Source of the DNA: Sphagnum compactum
Lineage: Eukaryota; Bryophyta; Sphagnopsida; Sphagnales
Assembly (NCBI GenBank): GCA_965153455.1
Contig: OZ234493.1
Location: 36,756,213-36,820,212, forward strand
Reading direction: 5' to 3'
DNA: 64,000 nt
The position numbers were made by a program, and so were the translations under genes. The notes under the pieces are model-generated. The model did no database searches. It was not told the DNA's origin and saw only the letters and a program-made list of their open reading frames with translations. Positions 34,487 to 45,170 of the stretch are shown here, piece after piece. Position 1 is the stretch's first letter, and each line of letters starts with the position of its first letter.

Positions 34487-36138
34487 ATGGGGGAGGAGGA
34501 GGGGGAGGAGTGGCGGCGGAAGAAGAGTAACAATAAGGGAAAGAACATAGTGCCCATCAGTGTGCTGGTGCGTGTAGCTAGCGTTGAAGCCGGGGTGCGA
34601 TTCGGGAGTGCATTGTAGGTATTGTTGCTGACACCTTACGTGCAAGAGCTGGGCATGTCGTGTGCATGGGTAGGTCTCGTACTTTTGTGCGAACATGTGA
34701 CCGGCATGTTCATGCAGCCAATCATCGGGCATCATAGCGACGGTTGTACGAGTAAGTATGGGAGGAGACCCTCTTTCATTGTCGTGGCTGCCATTTCTGT
34801 AGTTGTGGTAGTTCTTACCATCAGTTTATCCACTGACTTGGGATTTCTTCTCGGGGATTCGCTCGTTGCTCGTCCTTGTGCTATCGTGATTTTTGCTCTT
34901 GGATTCTGGATTTTTGACGTTGCCAATAACGGTCTGCAAAGTCCTTGTCGAACTTTGCTTGCTGATTTCACTGGGAAGGACCAGAAGAGGACGCGAAGAG
35001 CCAACTCTTGTATTCCTTGTTCATGGGGCTCGACAATATTCTAGGATGCACGACTGGTGCATATGCCAGCCGGTAGAAGGTCTTTCCCTTCACTTTCACC
35101 ACTGCTTGCCACGTCGTGTGTGCCAATCATCGTCCGGCCTTCACCACATTTTTTTGCCATCATCGTCCTTGCCTTCACCACATTCTTGGGCATCATTGCA
35201 GCTTCTGAGATTCCTCACGTTCGTCTCCCCAGACACGACAACTGAAAAGACATGGGCCATTGGTCGCAGATCGTTAGTGTTCTTATGCACACCCTGAAGC
35301 TGCCCAGAGCACACCTACTGTATTTGGTGCGGTGCGGAATCCAGACGAAGAAGAAGAAGAACCGGTTGAACTGGAGTCGAAAACAATGCTTTTGGAGCTC
35401 CTGAAGGCGCTGCGGGATCTTCCTTGGCCTATGTGGTGCATTTTCCTTATTATGACGCTCACATGGCTGGCTACCTTCCCTATCCTTTTCTTTGGCACAG
35501 ACTGGATGGGGCGAGAAGTCTACATGGGCAGGCCGACGTCTTTAGATCTCACCAAACAATACTCCGACGAAGTGCACATGGGGTCCCTGGGGCTTGGGTT
35601 CCGTTCCATCGTGTTGGACCTTTTTTCGCTATGCATAGATTACCTTTGCGTAAAGCTTGGGTCTAAGTACGTCTGAGGGTTAGGCAACATGGTTATGGCA
35701 GCATGCTATGCAGCCACGGCGTTGATAACAGCGACAGCGAAGTGAACCGCAACAACGACGGCCGAAAATGAAGGCCCGGAACCTTTGGTAACATTCGCGG
35801 CGCTGGCAGTGTTATCACTCCTGGGAGTTTCTCTCGCGGTGACGTTTTCTGTGCCATTCTCTATGGGTGCAACTTTCATAGAAGAAGTTGGAGGTGGCCA
35901 AGGTGTGTCCATGGGGGCGTTGAATTTGTCTATTGCTCTCCCGCAACTCATTGTTTCCCTGGGAGCCGGACCTTTGGATGAGGTTTTTGGAGGTGGCAAC
36001 ATGCCTACGTTCTTATTTGGAGCTGGAGCTGCATTCTATGGAGGAGTAGCCGCAGTGCTACTTCTACCAATACTGCCACCATCGGACCCCCGAACCTTTA
36101 ACAAGTTGCTTCTCAGCTATAGTTCTCCCATCCCTTGA
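34487..36138 (+). pseudogene. Sucrose transporter (SUT/SUC) pseudogene, apparently intronless
   Basis: SUT proteins are 12-helix MFS sucrose/H+ symporters. The reading starts at ATG 34,487 (MGEEEGEEWRRKK) and reaches LVRVASVEAGVRFGSAL, the SUT helix-1 signature. A TAG at 34,615 stands where the family has Gln. LLTPYVQELGMSCAW, IIGHHSDGCTSKYGRRPSF and LGFWIFDVANNGLQSPCRTL follow; KDQKRTRRAN is the conserved loop. Frameshifts at about 35,015 and 35,150 cross the VFPFTFTTACHVVCAN region. From 35,332 one frame carries LTWLATFPILFFGTDWMGRE, the central signature, then KLGSKYV with TGA (35,674) for Trp, another TGA near 35,743, and helices 9-12 (GGQGVSMGALNLSIALPQLI, VSLGAGP, FGGGNMP). Length (about 550 codons) equals a full gene with no visible introns, so a processed copy is possible. 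Confidence 0.85.
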
Positions 36139-38805
36139 CACTTTCACCGACACCTCCTTTCAACCTCCGAATTTTCTAAACTTAAATTGAAGTAAAACAT
36201 TGCATCAAACCTTATTAAAACCTTATACTTCCATCTTCTCCTTGAAAGTGATGGAAGAAGGATCATCTTCACCATCTCCTCATGACTCTGGATCCCACAC
36301 CTAGTCTTCTTCTGAAGCTTGCTCCATTCAGAAGCTGTGTTTTACCTTGACCGTCACTGATGAAGCTACCTTAACTACCTTTTCAACACTCTTCTTAACT
36401 CTTATTTGCACCATTAGTCATGACAAGTCACACTCTGGTCATGTTTTTATTGAGCCAAAAGACATAAGTGTGCATGATTGAATGCATCATTGGCCTCCCA
36501 TGTATATAAAACTCTAATGCCTCATCCATTCAAGTGAGGAATGCAGGACACAAACAACTTGGCCTTGCTTGTATCTTCAAGATCCTGTAGTTGCACATGA
36601 TTTTGAGAATCCCCCAACTTTGGGGCTATACAATATTATGCTCAGAAGCTTGCTGTTGACATTCTTGGTCTTCCTTATGCAAAAATGTTGGGTGAGATTT
36701 GAAACCTACACACACACACACACAATTGAAATCCAAAATCCTATTTTTGGGGATGGATGTCCAATCTTCAAACTTCATGACCTTTGGGTGAGACTGGAAC
36801 AAGAAGAATAGAAACAAGTTTCGTATTTGATCGTTTGGGTGATGGGAATAGTTTGGGAGTTGGGCTTGATATTTGTTGGATGATCATTATTGAGCAGTTA
36901 GTGTTGTATTTCTTTGCATCTGCAAGGGAGATCTGTGTCAGACTTCCAGAGATACCAAACATTTGTTTGATCTTTGTTGGAGAATCCACAGAGTAGGTGA
37001 TGGCAGGAGCCTTGCTGCAGCCGAGAATGCCCAGAGTCCACCATAAGAGGACTATTCAAAGGGTTGTCCTAGGCAGCCCTCGTAGGTGTTTTACAAATTG
37101 ATGAAAACAAAGTTTCAGGATATCTTTTTTAGCAAATTATTTCACTTCGTTTAAGTTGGTCTGGTTGACCAACCTGCTGCTAGGTGAAACACAACCTCCT
37201 TTATATGCTTCTATGCCAAAACACCAGCTCAAGTTCAACTCTCAATTATTATTTCCAAATACCCAATCCAAATATAGCGTATAATCAGATCCTAACCATA
37301 TTGGCACATGTTAAAGAGCTCCAATTATCCTTAGTGTGAAGATTTTTTGAGTCTCATCTACTAGTCAAAACTCTATTCCTTGTCATTGTTTACTAGTTTT
37401 TTTCCAGTGTTATAGCACTAACAATGGAAAATTAGAAGGAAACAGAAACTCTCTCGTGATTCAAATACTTGACCTCCATCTCAATGGCTTAGAGCACCTA
37501 CAATGAACAAATCAAATGTAGTAAAGGGGAAAAAAGGTCCCTGCAAGGAGGGCAGCTGGCAAGAAGCACTGATAAATCGTTATACTTTATGAGGATTTGT
37601 AATTGCAATGCCAATCATACACCAATGAAACTGCTCATAATCCACCACTTGAACTCCCTGCTCGTTTCCTGACCCAAAACCTGTCTCACATCAGAATTTC
37701 AATTTCATGCATTTCAAAATTATCTGAACGTGACCCCTGACTCCCTTCAAGAGATGACAATGATCTGTCTACTTCCACTAGGAAATTTGGTTCCCTGACT
37801 ATACCTTCACCTATTTGCAAACCAAACTCTCACACTAGTTAGAAGACTTGAAATAAGAACCATCAGCTTGTCAAGAGGGGTTGAAGCTACACTGAAATAA
37901 ACACTTAATCCTGTTTAAAATTTCAATGACTCAAATCGATCTATCAACATCCTGTGCACAGAGATGACAAACTTACAAAACCAGAAGATCATAATATTTT
38001 AAACCTTTGTGTGTTCCAAGAAACCAACATCATCTCCAATTTTGAAGAAACAGACAAACCTACAGTTGATTTGGGAAACCTGAAATAAAACAGACTTATC
38101 TCTAAAATATCAATCAAGTAGATTGACCTCAAGATGTGGATGACACCAATGGCACCCTATCACCAAATGTTCAGTCCATGATATTTCAAACTGTTGTCTT
38201 TCAACAAAGAGTATATAGTACATTTAGAAGCCAAATACAACATGTCTGTGAACATGGCCAGCTTAAATCCTTTTATGTAACAAAGATTTGAATTGCCCCT
38301 TCCACACATGGGCTGGCTCTGTTCAATTTGCTCAGTGTTCACATGATAGTTGCATGTCATGAATATTCCACACTTGATACAATGTCGGGTGGATTTTGGG
38401 TTCAAGGATCCATAATTGTTCTTCAGCTAGCAGGACATCTGACAGTCAGATTTCAGGTCTATTTACACAACAATGAATTCAGAATCTCAAGTGCTCCAAA
38501 TCTATTTGAGGTCACGCTAACATCCTAAAGTGCCCATTGTCCCAAAATCAACTGTTTGGAGGCTGGATTGCCAAGTAGATACATTGAACTGAAAATCTGA
38601 AAAAAAGAACTGAAAATTTGGAAAATTGGGTCCTGGAAAACGTTGTTTAAAGGCTGGACTGACAAGCAAAGTGTTAAACTGAAAATTTAATAAAAGAACT
38701 GAAAACTGGATATAGAAAAATTAGTACCGGGGTTGGACTAGGTTGAAGCACCCCACCACCCAATATCTTCTTGTAACATATTGCATGTTTTTAGCAAGTA
38801 TCAGA
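36139..38805. other. Intergenic DNA, no gene recognised
   Basis: Composition is moderately balanced, with a CA microsatellite at 36,707-36,723. No protein domain, RNA gene or transposon end was recognised. 37,100-38,800 reads like non-coding flank or intron of the minus-strand relic that follows; its 3' UTR may lie here. Confidence 0.35.
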
Positions 38806-38809
38806 TTTC

Positions 38810-41330
38810 ACTCATTGAACCTCCTCCATGATGAATAATTTTCACCATCACTAACTGTAAGTCCAAACCCTTGCTGAGAGGTACTGTCACCCTCGATTTT
38901 TCCAACACCCAAATAGTACATCCTGAAGCTTCCACCTTCCATTGCCAAAACATAAGGAGTTCCCACCAGCACATTATCCCAGAAATCCTCTCCTGTCTAG
39001 GGCTTTAAAATTGGTCCTCTAGGTTTAATTCCACAGTTCTAATCTCTCTCCCAAATAATTCCATCATCAGAGATAGTAACCCAACAGCCAACTGGAACTT
39101 GAAATCTGAGCCTTCATAAAACATCACAAATCAGTCACCAATTTTAAGCACATGGCGGATAGAAACACCTCCCTCATCCCATGAGCCTGGGGCACCTGGT
39201 GATAGAATTTTACCACCCTTCACCCAATTCTCTCCATCTGTTGATATGGCTACACCTGGTGAAAACACCCAACTCTTGTTGGTCCTTTTGTCTCATGTGT
39301 GTGATAGGTCATAAACCATTTCCCATCTTCACCTCCTGATTACATACAGTACATGGTTATGACTTTGCATTTGCCTGACAATGAAGTTTAAGAGTTTGCC
39401 CACCTCATATGAGTCTCTAGGAAACCTGCCTCCCTTGCATAGGAGAAAAAAAAGTCTGCTTGAAAAGAACTTTCCAGAGGTCATCAGTGATTGGAAGAAG
39501 AGTCTTTGAGTATTTTTGTGTCATAGAAGGTATTCCAGCCCATACATAAATCAAAGTGGAATACTGTAATAACATAAAAGGAAGGGCCCTCAAACTATTC
39601 ACTTCAATGTCAAAACCAAGAGGTACCAGTATCATGGCTGTTGATTTCAAAGTTCGTCCAAACCCATTAGCACCCAAGGAATTTTCAGAGTTTTCGTGCA
39701 TGTGATGTGTCCCATGTTTTGATGAAGATCCAAACACATCAAAGAGTGCAAAAGGGTTTCACCACTATAGGAATGTAAGATCATATATACCTTTGGGTGG
39801 GATCACTTGTGGCCAGGAAACTCCATTCTTGTCCCAAGAGTCAGCATCTCCAAGTTCTAGAATTGGACCTTTTCGGTCTTCAAATGAGAGCCCACCTCTA
39901 GACATAGCTAGTCCCGGCTGCAACATCACACCCCTACATCACCAAGCCGAGTCACAAAACATCAACACAAAAATCTCCAATTCATGCTCTGTAACCTGAA
40001 GCACTATGACTTTTGCCAGAAAACACGGTGACAATTGGCTTGTGCCTTGACATGAAGTGATATAACTTAAACCAAGATCCCATGCTTCTGCATCTTCTAT
40101 TCCACAAATTACCTTCTTCTAAAGATTGCAAATCAGCAACACATGGTGTACAAAATGTAAAAACAAACCTATTTGACTGTGGCAGATGTAAGCTTCCAAT
40201 TGTTGTGTTGTGGCTCTTCCCTTCCATACTGCAAACAGTGGCACACAACTTGAAACATTGCACCTTTAACTTCTCCATGTTGTTGTCAGCAGGGATCATC
40301 TGCACTTGAAATGAAAGATTAAGATCAGAAAAACAACACTATATCAAGCAGAGATTTTGTTCAAGCTAAACTTGGCACTGAATGCTACAACTGGAGGGAA
40401 CATTCAAAACTGGTCCTTAGGCTAGAAATGTCACTGCAAAAAAAAAGTAATCTGCCATGAATCAGATACATCAATTTCAGGCTGATCAACAACAGAATCA
40501 ACAACCTGTTAACAAAGAGAAATTGCTTGAGAAAAAAATTATTGTATATCTTTGAAAGATTCAATGGCATCCCAAGAAAACACAGTTTCAAAGCTCTCCT
40601 TTGAAATCCAAAATTTCCAAAATCCACACTTCTTATTAGAAAACATTTAAGTAGTGAGGGACCTCTCAAACCATTTGGAAATCATGGAAATCTGTGCACT
40701 AAATCTTGCAGAAACATGCATGAGAATTCTTCTGAATTCCACAAGCAATGAGGAGGTGAACTCTAGAAAAAAGAAGCATATGATTGATAGCTATCACATA
40801 GACTTGCTTGCCATAAATATTGATGAAGGAAGAAGAAAGACTGATTCTGCCATGCAGGACTTGCAAGGCCCAAGAATCTGATCCCATCCCACAAATTACC
40901 AGCTAGTTTACTGGAGACCCATGACATTCTTTTGAGAAAGATTCGAACATCAATTCAAGGTAGCACCCAACATGAAGTTGACCTTGATAATCAAAATCCA
41001 ACAACCACTTGATAACTCAAAGCAACAAAGCTTTTACTGACGCTTGATGCTGAAAAAGATGTTGCCGAATCTAGCCCAGAAGTAAAAGACTCCTTACAAC
41101 GATCCTCAAAAGCTCGACAATGGACCCAAAAAAAAAACACCCACCGGAAAGACTTACAAACAAAAATTGTTGGAAATTGCTTGCACTAAAATAAATGAGC
41201 TTGGCGAATTCCTAAAGCTTCTGGTTGATGATCCCAGATTGAGAGTCGAACGGATCTTGGGTATGTAGCAACAACTCTGAGCTTGAAGGACGGAAACGGT
41301 TTCAACAAAATAGATGGCTGAACGAGCCAT
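38810..41330 (-). pseudogene. Five-bladed beta-propeller glycosidase-like gene, multi-exon, decayed
   Basis: On the minus strand, blade-type repeats of a plant protein in the arabinanase/levansucrase/invertase-like superfamily are readable. About 39,790-39,945 has GGLSFEDRKGPILELGDADS then WDKNGVSWPQVIPPK and an AAAG|GTATAT donor. 39,130-39,345 has DGKWFMTYHTHETKGPTRVG, GVAISTDGENWVKGGKILSP and VSIRHVLKIGD*FVMFYEG. 38,820-39,080 has ISDDGIIWERD*, GEDFWDNVLVGTPYVLAMEG, GSFRMYYLGVGKIEGDSTS and VSDGENYSSWRRF. An ATG at 41,330 opens a Ser-rich, transit-peptide-like exon ending at a GTAAGT donor (41,157). Another exon-like segment spans about 40,000-40,299 after a GTGCAG acceptor, but phases do not join simply, so an exon is missing or misplaced. 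At least three in-frame stops and one or two frameshifts indicate a pseudogene. Substrate unknown. Confidence 0.55.
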
Positions 41331-41611
41331 AGCACCACTGCAATACCTTTCGTATTCCGTCGGACCGCACCATCCCCTTATTAGAGAACACAAAACCCAA
41401 ACCTTGGATCCTCGACTTGAGAAACCCAAAGAGAAAGTTTGTCTGAAAAGCCAATTGCTAAATAAATCTCCAAACAATTCCAAAGATGGACTGATGAATA
41501 ATGATGCGAAGAATCTGCGCCAAGTTCCAACAATCAAAGCAAACTAGGAATCGTATTCCGCACGCAATGTGGATGAGGCTATGTGCACATGTTTGGTAGA
41601 GTTTCATACTA
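41331..41611. promoter_or_regulatory. Short head-to-head spacer, candidate bidirectional promoter
   Basis: About 280 bp separates the ATG of the minus-strand propeller gene (41,330) from the first plus-strand ATG of the PPR relic (41,612). If both reading starts are right, both former genes would have been transcribed from this spacer. I see no unambiguous TATA box, so this is inferred from layout only. Confidence 0.3.
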
Positions 41612-43380
41612 TTGGGCGGAAGATTTATGGGAGCTCATGAGTGTTGTCGCTCCAATTGTGTTCGTTTTTTCCTTTTTTGTGTAGGGTTTCTCCATTTTGC
41701 AGATGATAATGTCTATTGGGAAGCAATGTGTTCTTCTTCTTCATCGGTCCGAGAAGTGCAATTGTTTAGTGCAGCATGCAGCAGCCCTTGTTGTCTTGAG
41801 CTCCTGCATAAGAGGACCACCACCACCCATGGGGACGAAAAAGAAGAATGGTGGTCCTCAAGAGAAATCGAACAACCCCAACTATGCTCAACAACAACAA
41901 TTTTGCAATTATGTTGATCTTCTTTCCATAGCACAATGGATGGAAGAAATAGAGCCGGGCATCAACATAAGAGACCACCCTGGCCATTTTTGTCAACAGA
42001 AATCGGTTGTATAAAAACGTTGGTGAGAGTCCCTCTCGATCCTCCACAGTGGTGGGACAACAGACCAGCAAGAATGGTGAAAAAGAATGTGAGATTTCCC
42101 CTTATCCAACATAAGAAAACACTACACCCATGTTGGCTGAACTACAAACACAATCCTTGTTGGGTGCAAGTGAAGCTTGTGGCCATGGTTCCAAGGAGTG
42201 GACAAATGAACATCAAATGCCCAACTTGGAATGTGTGTGAAATCTAGACAATGGGAGCAAGCCATTGGGTTTTTCCAGCAAATGAAAAGAGAACACATGA
42301 CTCCAAACACCTTCAATTTTGTTCTAGTGCTCAAAGCATGTACAAAGTTGCGACTACTACAAGAAGGCAAACGCATTCATATAGAGATCTTGTAAATTGG
42401 TTGTGAGTTTGATGTTTTTGTGAGCACCAGCCTCATCAATATGTACATCAAGTGTGGGAGCAAAAAAAATGCTTGCAAATTTTTCAACAGAATGTTCAGC
42501 CATGATTTGGTCTCTTGGACAACCATGATCTTTGGCCATGTCAAACAGGGAGAAGCATAAAAGGCATTGGAGTCGAATTAACATATACAAGGAGTGGTGC
42601 TGAATTTTGTCAATTTTGTGCTAGTCCTAAGTGCATGTGGAAGTTTATCAGTAATCAAAGAAGGTAGGGATGTTCATCAACAGATAATTCTAACTGGTTG
42701 TGAATCGAATGTTCATGAGTCTGGGCATTCTATTGAACACTTGCTAAACATCCTCCAAGCTCCTGCAATTTGCATACCTGTTAAAAAAACTACAACCAAC
42801 AAACACATTAGACTCACAGCTACTCTATTAGATTTGTTCATAAGTTAACCTACATTCCTTGAGTGCCATGACAATAGGACACACATTCAAGACCTCCACA
42901 AAGGTGACATAGTTGGGTTGCGTCCCTTTACATTGCATTAAACTTGCCAGCTACATTTTTGGGTACAATTTTAATGCCTTGTGTCCTCACAATCCACTCA
43001 TAACCAATTTGAATGACCTCTTCATGAATACAACTGCCCTCTTCAAGTGCAACAACACTTGTACAAGCATTCAAAAATCCCACAAAGATGACAGGGCATA
43101 GTTTCAAAGAATGCAAGGGGAAGAAGGGGTGTAGTTAGATACTTCACCTTTTTGGGAATGTTGCATGCATGTATTAGCATTTTTGCACTTGAAGATGGCA
43201 AGCATGTTCACAAAAAGATCATTCCAAACAACTATTGGAATTTTGATGTTTGTGTGAGTAATTCCCTAATTTGTACATACACCAAATGTAGGTGCCCAAA
43301 GGACGTTTTGAGTTCAACATGATGTCCATCAAGGTTGCTTGGAATGCCATGATTCTGGGGTATGTGGAATGTTGACGATG
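41612..43380 (+). pseudogene. Second PDF-motif PPR pseudogene with internal inversion
   Basis: A broken homologue of the gene at 16,029. A low-quality N-terminal frame starts at 41,612. At 42,030-42,170 the PDF-type segment is readable (DPPQWWDNRPARMVKKNVRF, then PLIQHKKTLHPCWL and NPCWVQVKL). PPR motifs follow in shifting frames: 42,290-42,420, then DVFVSTSLINMYIKCGS, LVSWTTMIFGHVKQGEA, and VLVLSACGSLSVIKEGRDVH to about 42,717. From 42,718 to 43,116 PPR homology is on the minus strand (VIFVGFLNACTSVVALEEGS, NVFVGCSFFNRYANCRSLED), then returns to plus at 43,117-43,375 (LHACISIFALEDGKHVHKKI, VCVSNSLICTYTKC, VAWNAMILGYVE). The relic ends at the chromovirus LTR; no E or DYW domain is seen beyond it. 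Confidence 0.75.
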
Positions 43381-43385
43381 ATTTT

Positions 43386-44384
43386 TGATGCACTCCCAAG
43401 TTCCTAGTGGACCCATTTGAGGGTCCAAGTATGTGGCAATGCGGAAGGAGTTGGAACTTGGAGCACGCTCTCGACTTCTAGCACTAGAGGGGGGTGAGAG
43501 GGGTGTGCTAGAAGTCCCGGGATAGACTAGGAAGAATTGATAAGCTTATTCACTCACACGGGCCTGCACACAACCCACACAAAGTGGTTAATGCATAGTT
43601 GGAGCACCTTTGGTGCTAGGACGAGCCTCGGGCAACACGGACACACAAGACTCACCACGGCCCGGACTTGGGGGAAGCCACCACCTTCCCCCTTATAGTA
43701 TACTCTGCAGCTCTCCACGGAGGCTACATCCAAATGGCTATTTTTCCCGGGACTCCCGAGTGGGAGTCCCGAAATCGCGCCAAATGGGACTCCCGCGACT
43801 TTGGAGCCCCATAACTTTGCGAGCAGACCTCGGATTGCGATGCGGTCTAAAGCAAAGTTGTAGATCTCGTCGAGACCTTTTCAACGGTATGTCGCACGTC
43901 CTCTGCAGCCTAGTATTTCGGATCGATTCTTGACTTTTAGTGGTCGGGAGTCAAAACTGGCAGACTCCCGGGAATTCGACTCCCGATCCTTCTTTTGGCC
44001 ATAACTTGTGTTTCAGATGTCCAAATGAACAATGCGAGCCCATTTTAGATATCTATGCTTCAAGAGCTTTCCAATGATATAAAAAACGCCACAAGACATT
44101 GAGGTTTGACACCTGCAATTGCTCTCTGAAGTTTCTGGAGTCCACCGGGACTCCATCTCCCAAAGTGGGAGTCGCCTTGGGAGTGTGAGTGTTCACTCCC
44201 TCACACTTTCTTACACTCCCGGGAGTGTGATGTGACTCCCGGGCTTTCTCTTGCCTTGGCTCCCGGGCTTCCTCTTGGTTTAACTCCCGAGCTTCCTTTT
44301 GGTTTAACTCCCGGGCTTCCTCTTGGCCCGCAACCTTATAACCCCTTTGCCTTTGGTCCTGAGCCCAAAGCTAGGGTTGCGACA
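43386..44384 (-). repeat. 3' LTR of the chromovirus
   Basis: The plus strand reads TGATGCACTCCCAAGTTCCT at the left and GCTAGGGTTGCGACA at the right, i.e. TG...CA ends. It contains many GGGAGTC / GACTCCC words, some as palindromes such as CGGGACTCCCGAGTGGGAGT. The inverted TATA-like sequence TATAGTATACTCTGCAG at about 43,695 probably serves the minus-strand promoter when present in a 5' LTR. Confidence 0.93.
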
Positions 44385-44397
44385 CTCTCCCCCACTA
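44385..44397 (-). promoter_or_regulatory. Polypurine tract
   Basis: On the minus strand AGTGGGGGAGAG lies immediately before the first base of the 3' LTR (TGTCGC). This is the expected position and composition for the plus-strand primer of reverse transcription. Confidence 0.85.
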
Positions 44398-45170
44398 GAA
44401 GAAGAGGTCAATGTCCTCATTGACACTTAGAATTTCTTTCAACAATTGCAATTGCTTTCTTTTGGATCCTTGGCCATCAAATGCCGGCTCCTTGCGGCCG
44501 GACCTTGCCTCAAGCTAACTTAGGCGTCCCCAAGCTTCCAACACTCTCTTGGCAAGTCCAAATGTGTCTCAATAAAAACCCTCCATTGCTTCGTTAAAAG
44601 ACCTAACTAGCCTAATTGACGAAGCCCTCATTTGGGAGGCCATTCTTTCAACCTTCCCCTCATGAGGAACTCAAGCCAAGCCTAATCTTGACCTAAGCTA
44701 CTTGACATGACTCCTTTCCCAATCTTGCGCTTTGATCACAACAATCAAGCCTTCCTAAAGGTATGCTTATCAAGGTACGAGAAGCGACGTTTAAGCTTTG
44801 CAAAAGCCTAAGTCCTAAGTTACGCGATTATAGTACACGAACGGGGTCATGACTTCCCGCGTTGGCCGCCACTACCAACCAACCCCTTGGGATGCACTTT
44901 GGGCATGTGCACGTCCCTGCAAGCTCACCTTGCTTGCCTCCTCTTTTGGGACCAAGATTTCTCCTAGCCCCCAAGTAGGAGTCCGATTTTGATTTGGGCT
45001 TACGCAAGAAAGTTCCATTTGTCCATGCCACTTGACAACGCCCCCCTTTCTAACATACTATTATGTTTGTGATGCAATCTCTCGAAAGTCTTTAGCCTTT
45101 ATTTCACTTACAATTTGATTTGGTACATTTGTGTAACTTTCCGCCCCCTAAAAGAAAGGTGATGTCCTCA
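44398..45170 (-). other. Chromovirus 3' untranslated region
   Basis: About 770 bp between the polyprotein stop codon and the polypurine tract. There is no long open frame and no homology seen. It is longer than the minimum needed, but long 3' UTRs are common in plant chromoviruses. Confidence 0.6.

Noticed and set aside
34257-34550. Plus-strand ORF rich in Arg, Gly and Val, and the antisense Phe/Pro-rich ORF
   Set aside because: They are products of GAA/TTG triplet repeats; several phases are open at once. Only the frame joining the transporter start has homology.
43381-43385. A target duplication for the full-length chromovirus
   Set aside because: The flanks ATTTT and ACGTC do not match, and no alternative register gave a match.
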